The notes under the pieces are model-generated. The model worked only from the letters and a program-made list of their open reading frames with translations, was not told the DNA's origin and made no database searches. The translations under genes and the position numbers were made by a program. This document shows positions 29,910-39,092 of a DNA stretch of 64,000 nucleotides, in pieces. Numbering within the stretch: position 1 is the first letter of the stretch; every line of letters starts with the position of its first letter. Source of the stretch: Candidatus Pantoea deserta (GTDB lineage: Bacteria; Pseudomonadota; Gammaproteobacteria; Enterobacterales; Enterobacteriaceae). The stretch spans positions 62,001 through 126,000 of the forward strand of contig NZ_RMVG01000005.1 in NCBI RefSeq assembly GCF_003813865.1. Direction: 5' to 3'.

Positions 29910-30605
29910 TTAAACCGGCGGCAGATCGAACAGCAGAACTTCAGCGTCGCTGCTGGACTCCATCGTCAGACTGCTCTCATCCCAGACGGCGAAGGCATCG
30001 CTGGCGCGTGCGGTTTCGCCATTGACGCGGATTTCGCCTTTTACCACCTGGATCCAGACGCGGCGGCCCGTTTCGACGCTGACGCTCTCTGTTTCGCCGG
30101 CGCTGAAGACCCAGCGCGACAGCGTCATATCCTGATAGACCTTGAGCGAGCCTTCACGCGCGTCTGGCGTCAGCACAAACTGGCGTCCTTTCACGTCCGG
30201 GAAGCGGCGCTGATCGTAGCGCGGTTCAATGCCGGTACGCTCCGGGATAATCCAGATTTGATACAGGTGCAGCGGATCGCTGCTGCTGGCGTTGTACTCC
30301 GAATGACGCACGCCGGTGCCTGCGCTCATGATCTGGAACTCGCCCGCCGGGATCTGCTCCTTATTGCCCATGCTGTCCTGATGCTCAACGGTGCCGGAGA
30401 GCACGTAGGTCAGGATTTCCATATTTTTATGCGGGTGGGTGCCAAAGCCCTGGCCTGCGGCGACCACATCCTCATTGATCACGCGCAGCGCTGAGAAGCC
30501 CATAAAGTTGGCGTCATGGTAGCTGGCGAAAGAGAAAGTGTGCCAGCTTTCCAGCCAGCCGTGGTTAGCGTGACCGCGTTCTTCTGCTTTGCGTAAATAG
30601 ATCAT
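29910..30605 (-). CDS. yhhW: Pirin-family quercetin 2,3-dioxygenase YhhW
   Basis: A 231-residue bicupin. E. coli YhhW shows quercetinase activity in vitro; its biological role is unknown. The metal-binding set is present in the N-terminal cupin: HPHKNMEI (two His) and VRHSE (His and Glu). A GAGGAGAAC ribosome-binding site precedes the ATG. It is upstream of gntR on the same strand as in E. coli. The next E. coli gene, yhhX, is missing, and ryhB follows directly. Confidence 0.95.
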   Translation of the reverse strand: MIYLRKAEERGHANHGWLESWHTFSFASYHDANFMGFSALRVINEDVVAAGQGFGTHPHKNMEILTYVLSGTVEHQDSMGNKEQIPAGEFQIMSAGTGVRHSEYNASSSDPLHLYQIWIIPERTGIEPRYDQRRFPDVKGRQFVLTPDAREGSLKVYQDMTLSRWVFSAGETESVSVETGRRVWIQVVKGEIRVNGETARASDAFAVWDESSLTMESSSDAEVLLFDLPPV

Positions 30606-30744
30606 GTTCAGTTCTCCTCAATGTTTTAGAGCAGTCTGAACCTGAGCGGGCTCTATTGATAGCTGAAAAACTTCACGCCTCTGTTCAAAATTAATGAAAA
30701 AGATTTGGTCAGAATGATGAGCCTTGCTGAATAAGGCGACGGGC

Positions 30745-30842
30745 AAAAAAAAGCCAGCACGCGGCTGGCTAAGAAATACTGGAAGCAATGTGAGCAATGT
30801 CGTGCTTTCCGGTTTGTCTGGCGACGTCCCGAAACGCATCGC
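30745..30842 (-). ncRNA. ryhB: Small regulatory RNA RyhB
   Basis: Iron-starvation sRNA that with Hfq represses mRNAs of iron-using proteins. The minus strand contains the RyhB core GCACGACATTGCTCACATTG (30786-30805), then CTTCCAGTATTTCTTAGCC, and ends in a terminator stem AGCCAGC/GCTGGCT with eight T. The 3' two-thirds is nearly identical to the 90-nt E. coli RNA as I recall it. The 5' portion (GCGATGCGTTTCGGGAC...) differs. The predicted start at 30842, by analogy with the E. coli GCGAT start, gives about 98 nt. It lies beside yhhY, the E. coli location. Directly upstream are a Fur box and promoter. Confidence 0.93.
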
Positions 30843-30879
30843 AATAATAATCATTATCATTCTCGTCTGTAAAGTGTTT
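30843..30879 (-). promoter_or_regulatory. ryhB promoter with Fur box
   Basis: Minus-strand -35 TTTACA and -10 TATTAT with an 18-base spacer. A Fur box at 30846-30864 (GAGAATGATAATGATTATT) matches the 19-base consensus at 16 positions and overlaps the spacer and -10, so Fur-Fe should block transcription. Confidence 0.85.
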
Positions 30880-30957
30880 TTGCGATCTTTCGGTTGATAA
30901 TTAATAACGTTTCCTGAACTCTGGAAGGGTTTGCCCGCTGACAAAAGGAGAGGGATG

Positions 30958-31449
30958 ATGAGCGAAATTGTAGTGCGTCACGTTAAACCTGAAGACGCCG
31001 CCGCCTTAATGCATATCTACAGCCAGCCGGACACCATGGCGAACACGCTACACCTGCCGCTGCCTTCGCTGCAAAAATGGCAAGAGCGGCTAAGCAACCT
31101 CTCCCCAGCGGGACATTCACTCGTGGCCTGCATCGAAGAGAAAGTGGTTGGGCAACTGACGCTGGACGTCATTGCGACCGCGCGCCGCCGTCACTGCGCG
31201 ACTCTGGGCATGGGCGTCGATCAGACCTGTCGCAACCGCGGCGTCGGCAAAGCGCTGCTCGGCGCGGCGGTCGATTTGTGCGACAACTGGCTACAGGTGA
31301 CGCGCATGGAGCTAACGGTCTTCACCGACAATGCTGCCGCCATTGCGCTCTATCGCCATTTCGGCTTTGAAATCGAGGGAACAGGGAAAGGCTTTGCCAT
31401 GCGGCAAGGCGAGATGGTCGATGCGCACTATATGGCGCGCCTGAAGTAA
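30958..31449 (+). CDS. yhhY: GNAT-family N-acetyltransferase YhhY (amino-acid acetyltransferase AaaT)
   Basis: A 163-residue acetyl-CoA-dependent acetyltransferase. E. coli YhhY has been reported to acetylate some amino acids such as phenylalanine and methionine. The acetyl-CoA loop is QTCRNRGVGKALL, followed by ELTVFTDNAAAIALYRHFGF and the ending YMARLK, all as in E. coli. Two adjacent ATG codons (30955, 30958) are possible; the second gives the E. coli start MSEIV and a better distance to AGGAG. Confidence 0.93.
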   Translation: MSEIVVRHVKPEDAAALMHIYSQPDTMANTLHLPLPSLQKWQERLSNLSPAGHSLVACIEEKVVGQLTLDVIATARRRHCATLGMGVDQTCRNRGVGKALLGAAVDLCDNWLQVTRMELTVFTDNAAAIALYRHFGFEIEGTGKGFAMRQGEMVDAHYMARLK

Positions 31450-31450
31450 C

Positions 31451-31473
31451 ACAGGGACCATAATGGTCCCTGT
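31451..31473. terminator. Hairpin between yhhY and ggt
   Basis: Perfect 9-bp stem ACAGGGACC / GGTCCCTGT with an ATAAT loop sits in the 33-base gap between the convergent stops. No T run follows. Confidence 0.6.
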
Positions 31474-31482
31474 TGTCGAAGG

Positions 31483-33234
31483 TTAATACCCCGCGCTTAA
31501 ATCACCTGGGGTGCGCGGGTCTGACGCGCCATACAGGGTTCCGTCCGGCCCGATCATAATGCTCTGCGTACTGCCCATCGCAGGCAGCACCTTCACATGC
31601 TGACCTTTATTCTCCAGCAGGCGCAGCGTATCCGGGCTAAAGCCCTTCTCTACGCGCAGCTGATCCGGCAGCCACTGATGATGGAAACGCGGCGCATTAG
31701 TGGCTTCCGCCACGTTCATCCCGAAATCGATACTGTTCACAACCATTTGCAGCACGGTCGTGATAATTCGGCTGCCGCCGGGACTGCCCGTCACCAGCCA
31801 GGTTTTGCCGTCTTTCGCCACGATGGTGGGCGACATAGAAGAGAGCGGACGCTTGGCGGGCTGCACGGCGTTCGCCTCGCCGCCGACCAGACCATATACG
31901 TTCGGCGTGCCCGGCTTAGCGGAAAAGTCGTCCATTTCATTATTCAGCAGAATACCGCTGTTACCCGCCACGATGCCGCTGCCGAAATTGGTATTCAGCG
32001 TATAGGTAACCGCGACGGCTGTGCCCTGCTTGTCCACCACCGAAAAGTGCGTGGTCTGGTTGCTCTCATAGGGTTCCAGCTTGCCCGGCTTTATCTCGCT
32101 CGACGGGCGCGCTTTTGCCAGGTCAATCTGCCCGGCAAGCGATTTCGCGTAGGCTTTGCTGGTCAGCGCCTGCCACGGCACCTTCACGAAATCAGGGTCG
32201 CCGAGATATTCCGAGCGATCGGCGTAGGCGTACTTCTCCGCCTCGGCGATAACCTGCATCGCATCGGCGCTGCCAAAGCCCATCTTCGCCAGATCAAAGT
32301 TTTCCAGGATATTGAGGATCTGCACAATATGGATCCCGCCCGATGACGGCGGCGGCATGGAGAAGACCTCGTAGCCGCGATAGGTGCCGCTGACGGGTTT
32401 GCGTTCGACCGCGCGGTAGGCGGCCAGATCCGCTTTGCCGATCAAGCCGCCGTGCTGCGACATCTCACTCGCAATCTCATCGGCGATCTCGCCCTTATAA
32501 AACGCATCCGGACCCTGCTGCGCAATCAGTTGCAGGCTGTGGGCGAGATTCTTCTGGACCAGACGATCGCCCTTCTGCCACGGCGTGCCGTCAGGTTTAA
32601 AGAAAATGGCTTTGCTGTTGGGGTGGCTGAGCAACACTTCCTTGCCGTAGGTTTTCAGATCGTCCGCCAGCGAGTCATTGACCACATAGCCTTCGCGCGC
32701 CAGCTTAATGGCCGGCGCCAGCAGCGTGCTGAGCGGCAGCGTGCCGTACTTCTGCGCCGCCAGCGCAAAGCCCGCGACGCTGCCCGGCGTGCCGGAAGCC
32801 AGATGCGACGTCAGCGACAGCTTGCTGTCGGCGTTGCCCTGCTTATCGAGAAACATATCGCGCGAGGCGCGGGCCGGCGCCATTTCACGAAAATCAATCG
32901 CGGTCGCGCGGCCAGACGCGGTACGCAGCAGCATAAAGCCGCCGCCGCCGAGGTTGCCCGCCTGGGGATGGGTGACCGCCAGCGCAAAGCCGACGGCAAC
33001 CGCGGCATCCACGGCGTTGCCGCCCTGGCGCAGAATGTCCACGCCCACCTGCGTCGCCAGCGCATCCACCGACGCGACCATGCCGTGCTGCGCCCTCACC
33101 GGGTGGAAAGTATCGTCTTCCACTCCGTAGGAAACCGGCGGCGTACTGGCCGGCGCGGCGTCGGCGACGCCTGCTATCGTCAGACTCATCATCACTGCCC
33201 AGCCAAGCTGGCGCATATTTCCTCGCATCACCAT
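31483..33234 (-). CDS. ggt: Gamma-glutamyltranspeptidase
   Basis: Periplasmic enzyme that cleaves glutathione and transfers its gamma-glutamyl group. The 583-residue precursor has a signal peptide (cleavage near VADAAPAS, about residue 27) and matures autocatalytically. The nucleophile is Thr394 in NQTTHFSVVD, first residue of the small subunit. The gamma-glutamyl-binding GSPGGSRIITTV and the lid-loop region LLNNEMDDFSAKPG are present. Located between yhhY and yhhA as in E. coli. Confidence 0.97.
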   Translation of the reverse strand: MVMRGNMRQLGWAVMMSLTIAGVADAAPASTPPVSYGVEDDTFHPVRAQHGMVASVDALATQVGVDILRQGGNAVDAAVAVGFALAVTHPQAGNLGGGGFMLLRTASGRATAIDFREMAPARASRDMFLDKQGNADSKLSLTSHLASGTPGSVAGFALAAQKYGTLPLSTLLAPAIKLAREGYVVNDSLADDLKTYGKEVLLSHPNSKAIFFKPDGTPWQKGDRLVQKNLAHSLQLIAQQGPDAFYKGEIADEIASEMSQHGGLIGKADLAAYRAVERKPVSGTYRGYEVFSMPPPSSGGIHIVQILNILENFDLAKMGFGSADAMQVIAEAEKYAYADRSEYLGDPDFVKVPWQALTSKAYAKSLAGQIDLAKARPSSEIKPGKLEPYESNQTTHFSVVDKQGTAVAVTYTLNTNFGSGIVAGNSGILLNNEMDDFSAKPGTPNVYGLVGGEANAVQPAKRPLSSMSPTIVAKDGKTWLVTGSPGGSRIITTVLQMVVNSIDFGMNVAEATNAPRFHHQWLPDQLRVEKGFSPDTLRLLENKGQHVKVLPAMGSTQSIMIGPDGTLYGASDPRTPGDLSAGY

Positions 33235-33421
33235 CTGTCCACCCTTTTCAGTTGTTTAGATTTGTTATTACGCAGGCAAGTGGTTATGAATACAGCAAAA
33301 AAATAACCATTAAGTCAAATTCGGTGCGTTCCTGGGGGAGAACTTTGTGAGATTGCTAAACTTAAAGATGCGGACACGGCTTGTCAGATGCCGTTCAGGC
33401 CGCGTTGACGGAGGAAGTCTT

Positions 33422-33700
33422 ATGAAAAAATGGTTAATCGTCTTTGCCGCGCTGCTTCCGCTGAGCGGCATGGCTAATATGCTGAACAATACGAATCAAC
33501 CCAATCAGCCGGGCTACAACCCAAGCCAGCAGCGTATGCAGACGCAGATGCAAATCCAGCAGCAGCAACAGCAGAGCAAATTGCAGCAGGATCAGCAGCA
33601 GCAGAATCAGGAGTTACAGCGCAAATTACAGGAGCGACGCGACAGCGCCCAGCAGCGCGTAATTAACGCGCAGCCGGGACAGCAGCAGAATAGTAATTAA
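33422..33700 (+). CDS. yhhA: DUF2756 family small secreted glutamine-rich protein YhhA
   Basis: 92 residues when started at the ATG at 33422, preceded by GGAGGAAG. A signal peptide ([18 protein letters not shown]) is followed by an extremely Gln-rich stretch (about residues 38-75, including [10 protein letters not shown]) and a charged helical segment [14 protein letters not shown]. Function unknown; E. coli YhhA is similar in size and composition. It converges with ugpQ, and the two coding ends overlap by four bases. Confidence 0.88.
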   Translation: MKKWLIVFAALLPLSGMANMLNNTNQPNQPGYNPSQQRMQTQMQIQQQQQQSKLQQDQQQQNQELQRKLQERRDSAQQRVINAQPGQQQNSN

Positions 33701-34440
33701 TGGAAATCGGGGCCGATGATGTCGATGCGATCGGTGCAGATGGCATCGACGCCCCATTTCAGCAGCGTCCTGGCGCGATCTGCGTCGTTCACCGTATAGA
33801 CCAGAATATGCAGACCGGCGGCCTTTAGCGCCGACACGCGCCCGGCATCAAGCAGTTTATGGTTGAGGTGGACAGAGACGCACTCCAGCGCGGCGGTCTT
33901 TGCCTGCCACGCCTCATCCCACTCATCAAGCAGTAACCCACGCGGTAGATCCGCTTCCGCCTGCATAGCGGCTTCCAGCGCCTCATAAGAGAACGAAGAG
34001 AGCAGCGGCGCGGTCATCCCCTGCCACAGCGTTTTCGCCGCCTGGGCGATAGCCCGACCGGTTTCCCTTTCGCTGCCGGTGGTGGGCTTGATCTCGATAT
34101 TTGCCATCATGCCGTGCTGGCGACAGCGCGCCGCCACGTCAGAGAGCAGCGCCAGCGGTTCGCCGTCAAAGGCTTTACCGAACCAGCTCCCCGCGTCCAG
34201 CTGCGCCAGCTTCTCCCAGGGCAGTTCGCCCGCGACGCCCCAGCCGTTGCTGGTGCGATCGAGCGTATCGTCATGCAGCAGGAAGATGCGCTTATCCTGC
34301 GACAGTTTGGCGTCGAATTCGATCATGGTATGGCCGAATTTCGCGCCGGTGTCGATCGCCGCAAGGGTATTTTCCGGTGCCAGTTTGCCGCCGCCGCGAT
34401 GGGCGACGATATGAGGATAGGGCCAGTTGTGCTTGTTCAT
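33697..34440 (-). CDS. ugpQ: Cytoplasmic glycerophosphodiester phosphodiesterase UgpQ
   Basis: Hydrolyses glycerophosphodiesters imported by the Ugp transporter to glycerol 3-phosphate and an alcohol. 247 residues, no signal peptide. GDPD motifs: [16 protein letters not shown] near the start (His, Arg and Glu of the active site), EFDAKLSQD and [13 protein letters not shown]. It is the last gene of ugpBAECQ and overlaps ugpC by four bases (ATGA). Confidence 0.97.
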   Translation of the reverse strand: MNKHNWPYPHIVAHRGGGKLAPENTLAAIDTGAKFGHTMIEFDAKLSQDKRIFLLHDDTLDRTSNGWGVAGELPWEKLAQLDAGSWFGKAFDGEPLALLSDVAARCRQHGMMANIEIKPTTGSERETGRAIAQAAKTLWQGMTAPLLSSFSYEALEAAMQAEADLPRGLLLDEWDEAWQAKTAALECVSVHLNHKLLDAGRVSALKAAGLHILVYTVNDADRARTLLKWGVDAICTDRIDIIGPDFH

Positions 34441-35510
34441 TCCAGACGCTTCCCGCTAGTTGGATCGAAGTAGTGTAACGCATCCGACGGCAGATGCAGC
34501 CACAGCGTGCTGCCGGCCTGTGGACGCTCGCTGTGCGGCAGCCGCACCACCAGCGGCGTCTCGCCGATACGGCCATGCGCCAGGTTATCTGCGCCCAGCA
34601 GCTCCAGCGTCTCGACGCGCAGCGGAATGCCGTCGCGCTCGCGCGGGCTGACCTGTACGTGCTCCGGACGAATGCCGAGGGTCACGGCGCGGTTCGCCCA
34701 CTTCGCCTTGCTGTCGCCGAGCGGCAGCGAATGGGAGTTGTCGATATGAAAACGCGTGCCGTCGCCGCCGATCTGGCCGTGAAGCAGGTTCATTGCCGGC
34801 GCGCCAATAAACGAGGCGACAAACTGGCTGGCTGGACGCTCGTAAATCTCTACTGGCGTGCCGATCTGCTCGACAAAGCCCTTGTTCAGCACCATCACGC
34901 GCTGCGCCAGCGTCATCGCTTCGACCTGATCGTGAGTGACATAGAGGCTGGTGGTTTGCAGGCGACGGTGCAGCTGTTGCAGCTCAAGCCGCATCTGCAC
35001 CCGCAGGCGCGCGTCCAGGTTAGAGAGCGGCTCGTCAAACAGAAAGACCGACGGCTCGCGCACAATGGCGCGCCCCATCGCCACGCGCTGGCGCTGACCG
35101 CCGGAAAGCTCGCGCGGACGGCGGCTCAGCAGCTGATCCAGCTCCAGACTGCGCGCCGCCTCCAGCACGCGCAGGCGGATATGCTCTTTGCTCATGCCGC
35201 GGATCTTCAGCCCGTAGGCCATGTTCTCTTCCACCGTCATATGGGGGTAGAGCGCGTAGTTCTGAAAAACCATGGCGATGCCGCGATCTTTGGGTTCCAG
35301 CTGCGTCACGCGCTTGTCAGCGATGTAAATATCGCCGGACGTCACGCGCTCCAGCCCGGCCACCATGCGCAGCAGCGTCGATTTGCCGCAGCCGGACGGA
35401 CCGACCATAACCATAAATTCGCCGTCGTTGACGGTGACGTTGAGCGGCTGAATAATCTGGTTCTTGCCATCATAGGATTTAGTTACTGCCTGAAGAGTTA
35501 CGCCTGCCAT
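34437..35510 (-). CDS. ugpC: sn-glycerol-3-phosphate ABC transporter ATPase UgpC
   Basis: 357-residue ATP-binding subunit of the MalK type. Walker [10 protein letters not shown], signature [15 protein letters not shown], Walker [12 protein letters not shown], and a C-terminal TOBE/OB regulatory domain ([10 protein letters not shown]). In E. coli the UgpC C-terminal domain mediates inhibition by phosphate. Drives uptake of glycerol 3-phosphate and glycerophosphodiesters through UgpAE. Confidence 0.97.
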   Translation of the reverse strand: MAGVTLQAVTKSYDGKNQIIQPLNVTVNDGEFMVMVGPSGCGKSTLLRMVAGLERVTSGDIYIADKRVTQLEPKDRGIAMVFQNYALYPHMTVEENMAYGLKIRGMSKEHIRLRVLEAARSLELDQLLSRRPRELSGGQRQRVAMGRAIVREPSVFLFDEPLSNLDARLRVQMRLELQQLHRRLQTTSLYVTHDQVEAMTLAQRVMVLNKGFVEQIGTPVEIYERPASQFVASFIGAPAMNLLHGQIGGDGTRFHIDNSHSLPLGDSKAKWANRAVTLGIRPEHVQVSPRERDGIPLRVETLELLGADNLAHGRIGETPLVVRLPHSERPQAGSTLWLHLPSDALHYFDPTSGKRLE

Positions 35511-35512
35511 GC

Positions 35513-36358
35513 TTATTTCTCACTCTCAACCAGGCCACGCACGAACGCGCGCTGCATGACCAGCACCACCACGACCGGTGGGATCAGGGTTAATAACATT
35601 GCCGCCATCACTTCGTTCCACTGCGTCGGCGATCCGCTGGTGGAGATCATGCTTTTGATCCCCGCGACGGCGGTGCTGAGCGACGCGTCGTTGACGATCA
35701 GCAGCGGCCAGAGATACTGGTTCCAGCCGTAGATAAAGGTAATAACGAACAGCGCCGCCAGATTGGTTTTCGACAGCGGCAGTACGATGTCCCAGAAAAA
35801 GCGCAGCGCGCTGGCGCCGTCAATGCGCGCCGCCTCGATCAGCTCGTCCGGCAGCGACATAAAGAACTGACGAAACAGGAAGGTGGCGGTGGCCGAGGCC
35901 ATCAGCGGCAGCGTCAGGCCGCTGTAGCTGTCGAGCATATTGAGATCGGCAATCACCTGCACCGTCGGGAAAATACGCACTTCGACCGGCAGCATGAGGG
36001 TGATAAAGATCAGCCAGAAAAACAGCGACCGCAGCGGAAAGCGGAACCAGACCAGCGCGAAAGCAGAGAGCATCGACACGGTAATTTTGCCGACGGTTAT
36101 GCCGAACGCCATGATCAGGCTATTCAGCAGCATCAGGCTAAACGCCGGCCCGCTGCCGTTAACGCCCTGCGTCCAGATGCGCGCGATGTTGTCCCACAGA
36201 TGGGAGCCGGGGATCAGCGTCATCGGCACCTGATAGACCGCTTCGTTATCCAGGGTGGCGGCGACAAAGGCGACGTAAAGCGGAAACAGAATGGTGAGCA
36301 CGCCCAGCGCCAGCAGCGTGTGGCTGAAAATATCCAGCCCGCGACGGTTTTCAATCAT
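35513..36358 (-). CDS. ugpE: sn-glycerol-3-phosphate ABC transporter permease UgpE
   Basis: 281-residue inner-membrane permease with about six transmembrane helices and the EAA loop ([20 protein letters not shown]) that contacts UgpC. It overlaps ugpA by four bases and ends two bases before ugpC, so the subunits are translationally linked. Confidence 0.97.
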   Translation of the reverse strand: MIENRRGLDIFSHTLLALGVLTILFPLYVAFVAATLDNEAVYQVPMTLIPGSHLWDNIARIWTQGVNGSGPAFSLMLLNSLIMAFGITVGKITVSMLSAFALVWFRFPLRSLFFWLIFITLMLPVEVRIFPTVQVIADLNMLDSYSGLTLPLMASATATFLFRQFFMSLPDELIEAARIDGASALRFFWDIVLPLSKTNLAALFVITFIYGWNQYLWPLLIVNDASLSTAVAGIKSMISTSGSPTQWNEVMAAMLLTLIPPVVVVLVMQRAFVRGLVESEK

Positions 36359-37242
36359 TGGTAGCGCACCTTACGCTCAACGAAGCGGAACTGAATAACG
36401 GTCAGGCCAATCACCAGCAGCATCAGCACCACCGACTGCGCCGCTGACGCAGAGAGATCCAGCCCGGTAAAGCCTTCGCGATAAATTTTATAAATCAGCG
36501 TCGTGGTCGCCTGGACCGGCCCGCCGCCGGTTGCGGCGTCAATCACCGGGAAGGTATCGAAGAAGGCGTACATCAGGTTCACCACCAGCAGAAAAAAGCT
36601 CACCGGCGTAATCAACGGCAGCGACAGATTAAAGAAGCGGCGTACCGGACCTGCGCCGTCGATTGCCGCTGCTTCCACCAGCGATTTCGGAATCGACTGG
36701 AGGGCGGCGAAAAAGAACAGAAAGTTGTAGCTCATCTGCTGCCAGATCGACGCCACTACAATCAGGAACATCGCCTGGCCGCTGTTTTGCGCATAGTTCC
36801 AGCCGTAGCCATGCTGATTAAGAAAGTGGCTAATCAGGCCGAGTCCGGGATTAAACAGGAACATCCACAGCACTGCGGCGACAACGGGCGCAACCGCGTA
36901 GGGCAGCAGCAGCAGCGTCTGATAGAGCTTGCGCAGGCGAATGACATAGTCCACCAGCGCCGCCAGCAGCAGCGACAGCGCCATGCCGCACACCGTGACC
37001 AGCGTGCTGAAGACGATGGTGGTCCAGAAGGCGTCGAGGTAGTAGCTGTCCTGAAACAGTCGGCGGAAGTTTTCAAGCCCGACAAAGGTGCTGGAGATGC
37101 CGAACGGATCCAGGCTCTGTAGCGAATACCACAGGGCTTCGCCCGCAGGCCAGAGGAAAAAGATGGCGGTAATCAGCAGCTGCGGCAGCACCAGTAAATA
37201 GGGCAACGGGCTGGTGCGAAATACCGGACGAGATAGAGACAT
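36355..37242 (-). CDS. ugpA: sn-glycerol-3-phosphate ABC transporter permease UgpA
   Basis: 295-residue permease partner of UgpE, about six membrane helices, with the EAA loop [20 protein letters not shown]. It follows ugpB by 62 bases containing a hairpin that may lower expression of the membrane subunits relative to the binding protein. Confidence 0.97.
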   Translation of the reverse strand: MSLSRPVFRTSPLPYLLVLPQLLITAIFFLWPAGEALWYSLQSLDPFGISSTFVGLENFRRLFQDSYYLDAFWTTIVFSTLVTVCGMALSLLLAALVDYVIRLRKLYQTLLLLPYAVAPVVAAVLWMFLFNPGLGLISHFLNQHGYGWNYAQNSGQAMFLIVVASIWQQMSYNFLFFFAALQSIPKSLVEAAAIDGAGPVRRFFNLSLPLITPVSFFLLVVNLMYAFFDTFPVIDAATGGGPVQATTTLIYKIYREGFTGLDLSASAAQSVVLMLLVIGLTVIQFRFVERKVRYQ

Positions 37243-37268
37243 AGCATACTCTGTGTGAGAAAAAGAAC

Positions 37269-37290
37269 GGGACCGGCATGCACCGGCCCT
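37269..37290 (-). terminator. Intercistronic hairpin between ugpB and ugpA
   Basis: An approximately 7-bp stem (GGG.CCGG with CCGG.CCC around a GCATGC-type loop), with a short T-rich stretch downstream on the minus strand. Possible partial terminator or 3'-end stabiliser of ugpB. Confidence 0.4.
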
Positions 37291-37304
37291 TTTAGCCTCA
37301 CAGG

Positions 37305-38621
37305 TTATTTCACCTGCTGTTCAAAGCGGCGCAGCAGCGCGTTGCCGCGCTTCACCGCGCTGTCCAGCGCGGCCTGCGGCGACTGCTTGCCGGTCCAGAC
37401 GCCTTCCAGCTCTTCGTCGACGATGGTGCGGATCTGCGGCATATTGCCCAGACGCATGCCTTTGGTGAACGGCAGCGGATCTTTGTTCAGCATCTGACGC
37501 GTGGCGATGTCCGCGCCGGGGTTCTTGTCATAGAAACCCTGCTGTCTGGTCAGCTCGTAAGCGGCGGTCGTAATCGGCAGATAGCCGGTTTTCTGATGCC
37601 ACTCGGCGGCGATCTCCGGCTGCGCCAGGAACCGCATAAATTCCGCGACGCCTTTGTAGGTACTGGCGTCTTTGCCTTTCATCACCCACAGGCTGGCGCC
37701 GCCGATAATGGCGTTCTGCGGCGCGTTGGGTACGGTCTCGTCATACGGCATCATGCCGACGCCGAAATTAAATCGGGCGTAGTGTTTGATGTCGGCCAGC
37801 GAACCGGACGACGCGGTGGTCATGCCACAGTCGCCGTTATAGAACTTGGCGGTGGATTCATCTTTGCGGCCAAAATAGGTGAAGTCGCCTTTCTTGTTCA
37901 TCTCTTCCAGCATCTGGATATGGCGCACCTGTACCGGCTTGTTAAACTCCAGTACCGCATCGGTGCCGTCAAAGCCGTTGTTTTTGCTGGCGACCGGTAA
38001 AGCGTGCCAGGCGCTGAAGTTTTCGATCTGGATCCAGCCCTGCCAGCCGCTGGCATAGCCGCAGGTCATGCCCGCTTTGCGCAGGGCGTCGGCATCTTTC
38101 GCCAGTTCCTGCCAGGTTTTCGGCGGCTGGTCTGGATTCAGGCCCGCTTTTTTAAAAGCGTCTTTGTTGTAGTAGAGCACCGGCGTAGAGCTGTTGAACG
38201 GCTGAGAGATCAGATGGCCGCTTGCGTCGCTGTAGTAGCCTGCCACGGTCGGCACAAACTGTTTTTCATCAAACTGAACGCCCGCGTCCTGGAACACTTG
38301 ATGCACGGGCACGATCGCCTTTGAGGCCATCATGGTCGCCGTACCGACTTCATAAACCTGCAATATGGCCGGCGCTTTGCCGGTGCGTACCGCGGCGATG
38401 CCTGCCGCGAGGCTCTGTTCGTAGTTACCTTTGTAGGTCGGCACAATGTTGTAATCGGGATGGGACTGGTTAAAACGCTGCGCCAGCGAGTCGACTTCTT
38501 TGCCTAACTCGCCCTCCATTGAGTGCCAGAAAGAGATGTCAGTGGCGGCCAGCGCGTTGCCGCTGATAACCAGACCGAGAACCGCACTCATCAGGCTTTT
38601 TTGATAAGTCAAAACGGACAT
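37305..38621 (-). CDS. ugpB: sn-glycerol-3-phosphate-binding periplasmic protein UgpB
   Basis: 438-residue periplasmic solute-binding protein with a signal peptide (about residues 1-25, ending GNALAA). Mature parts include [36 protein letters not shown] and [15 protein letters not shown], all typical of UgpB. First gene of the ugp operon. Upstream lies a Pho-box array, so it should be induced by phosphate starvation. Confidence 0.97.
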   Translation of the reverse strand: MSVLTYQKSLMSAVLGLVISGNALAATDISFWHSMEGELGKEVDSLAQRFNQSHPDYNIVPTYKGNYEQSLAAGIAAVRTGKAPAILQVYEVGTATMMASKAIVPVHQVFQDAGVQFDEKQFVPTVAGYYSDASGHLISQPFNSSTPVLYYNKDAFKKAGLNPDQPPKTWQELAKDADALRKAGMTCGYASGWQGWIQIENFSAWHALPVASKNNGFDGTDAVLEFNKPVQVRHIQMLEEMNKKGDFTYFGRKDESTAKFYNGDCGMTTASSGSLADIKHYARFNFGVGMMPYDETVPNAPQNAIIGGASLWVMKGKDASTYKGVAEFMRFLAQPEIAAEWHQKTGYLPITTAAYELTRQQGFYDKNPGADIATRQMLNKDPLPFTKGMRLGNMPQIRTIVDEELEGVWTGKQSPQAALDSAVKRGNALLRRFEQQVK

Positions 38622-38690
38622 AGAGTTTTCCTGTGCAGGTAGGTACGCGCGATATCACGCATTTTTTGTTCGCGAAGTAACATGACACGG

Positions 38691-38745
38691 GAAAATGACG
38701 GATTAATAACAGCGAGATGACAGCCGGATGACGGCCCGATGAAAG
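38691..38745 (-). promoter_or_regulatory. Pho-box array upstream of ugpB
   Basis: Five consecutive 11-base units on the minus strand, reading in order CTTTCAT, CCGTCAT, CTGTCAT, CTGTTAT and CCGTCAT, each followed by four spacer bases. Each fits the PhoB half-site CTGTCAT. It starts 70 bases upstream of the ugpB ATG. PhoB activation of ugp is known in E. coli. Confidence 0.85.
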
Positions 38746-38776
38746 GATTTTACCTAATCTTTTTTGAATACACGGC

Positions 38777-38969
38777 AGCCACGGGCCGTCGGCGGCGCAG
38801 CCAGATTGCGGGCGGCCAGCGCGCAGTCACCGGAGCGTACACGGAGTACGTGAGGATGACTCGCTGTGCTCGCCCCTTCAGGGTCGCCCTGACGGGCGTA
38901 CAGGTTGCTAAAGCAACCTGTACGAGCACTGCCCAACCGCAAGCTGGCAAGCAAGCCAGGCCCCACCAC
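38777..38969 (+). repeat. Intergenic repeat, copy 1 (with internal insert)
   Basis: Begins AGCCACGGGCCGTCGG and shares with copy 2 the segments CGCAGCCAG, CCACCGGAGCGTACAC-like, GTACGTGAGGATG, CGAGCACTGCCC and GGCAAG...CCAGGCC. Between GAGGATG and CGAGCACTGCCC it carries about 60 extra bases, including a perfect 11-bp stem GTACAGGTTGC / GCAACCTGTAC (38898-38923). I know similar non-coding repeats from Pantoea and related genomes but cannot name the family. Confidence 0.8.
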
Positions 38970-39092
38970 AGCCACGGGCCGTCGGTGTCGCAGCCAGTTC
39001 GACGACGGCCAGCGCACAGCCACCGGAGCGTACACATAGTACGTGAGGATGGCGAGCACTGCCCGGCGTCGAAATGGCAAGTAAACCAGGCC
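38970..39092 (+). repeat. Intergenic repeat, copy 2
   Basis: About 123 bases, direct copy of the element at 38777, without the insert. It contains the imperfect palindrome GGAGCGTACAC...AGTACGTGAGGATG, reminiscent in design of ERIC elements but different in sequence. It runs right up to the livF stop codon. No gene in this stretch; open frames here are translations of the repeat. Confidence 0.8.

Noticed and set aside
30618..30944. 108-codon minus-strand frame over the ryhB locus
   Set aside because: It runs through the Fur box, ryhB and its terminator; the sequence is explained by the sRNA gene.
34494..35732. 412-codon open frame antisense to ugpC
   Set aside because: Shadow of a fully conserved ABC ATPase gene; long antisense frames of this type occur against many genes in the window (also 22352-23500 and 42864-43937).
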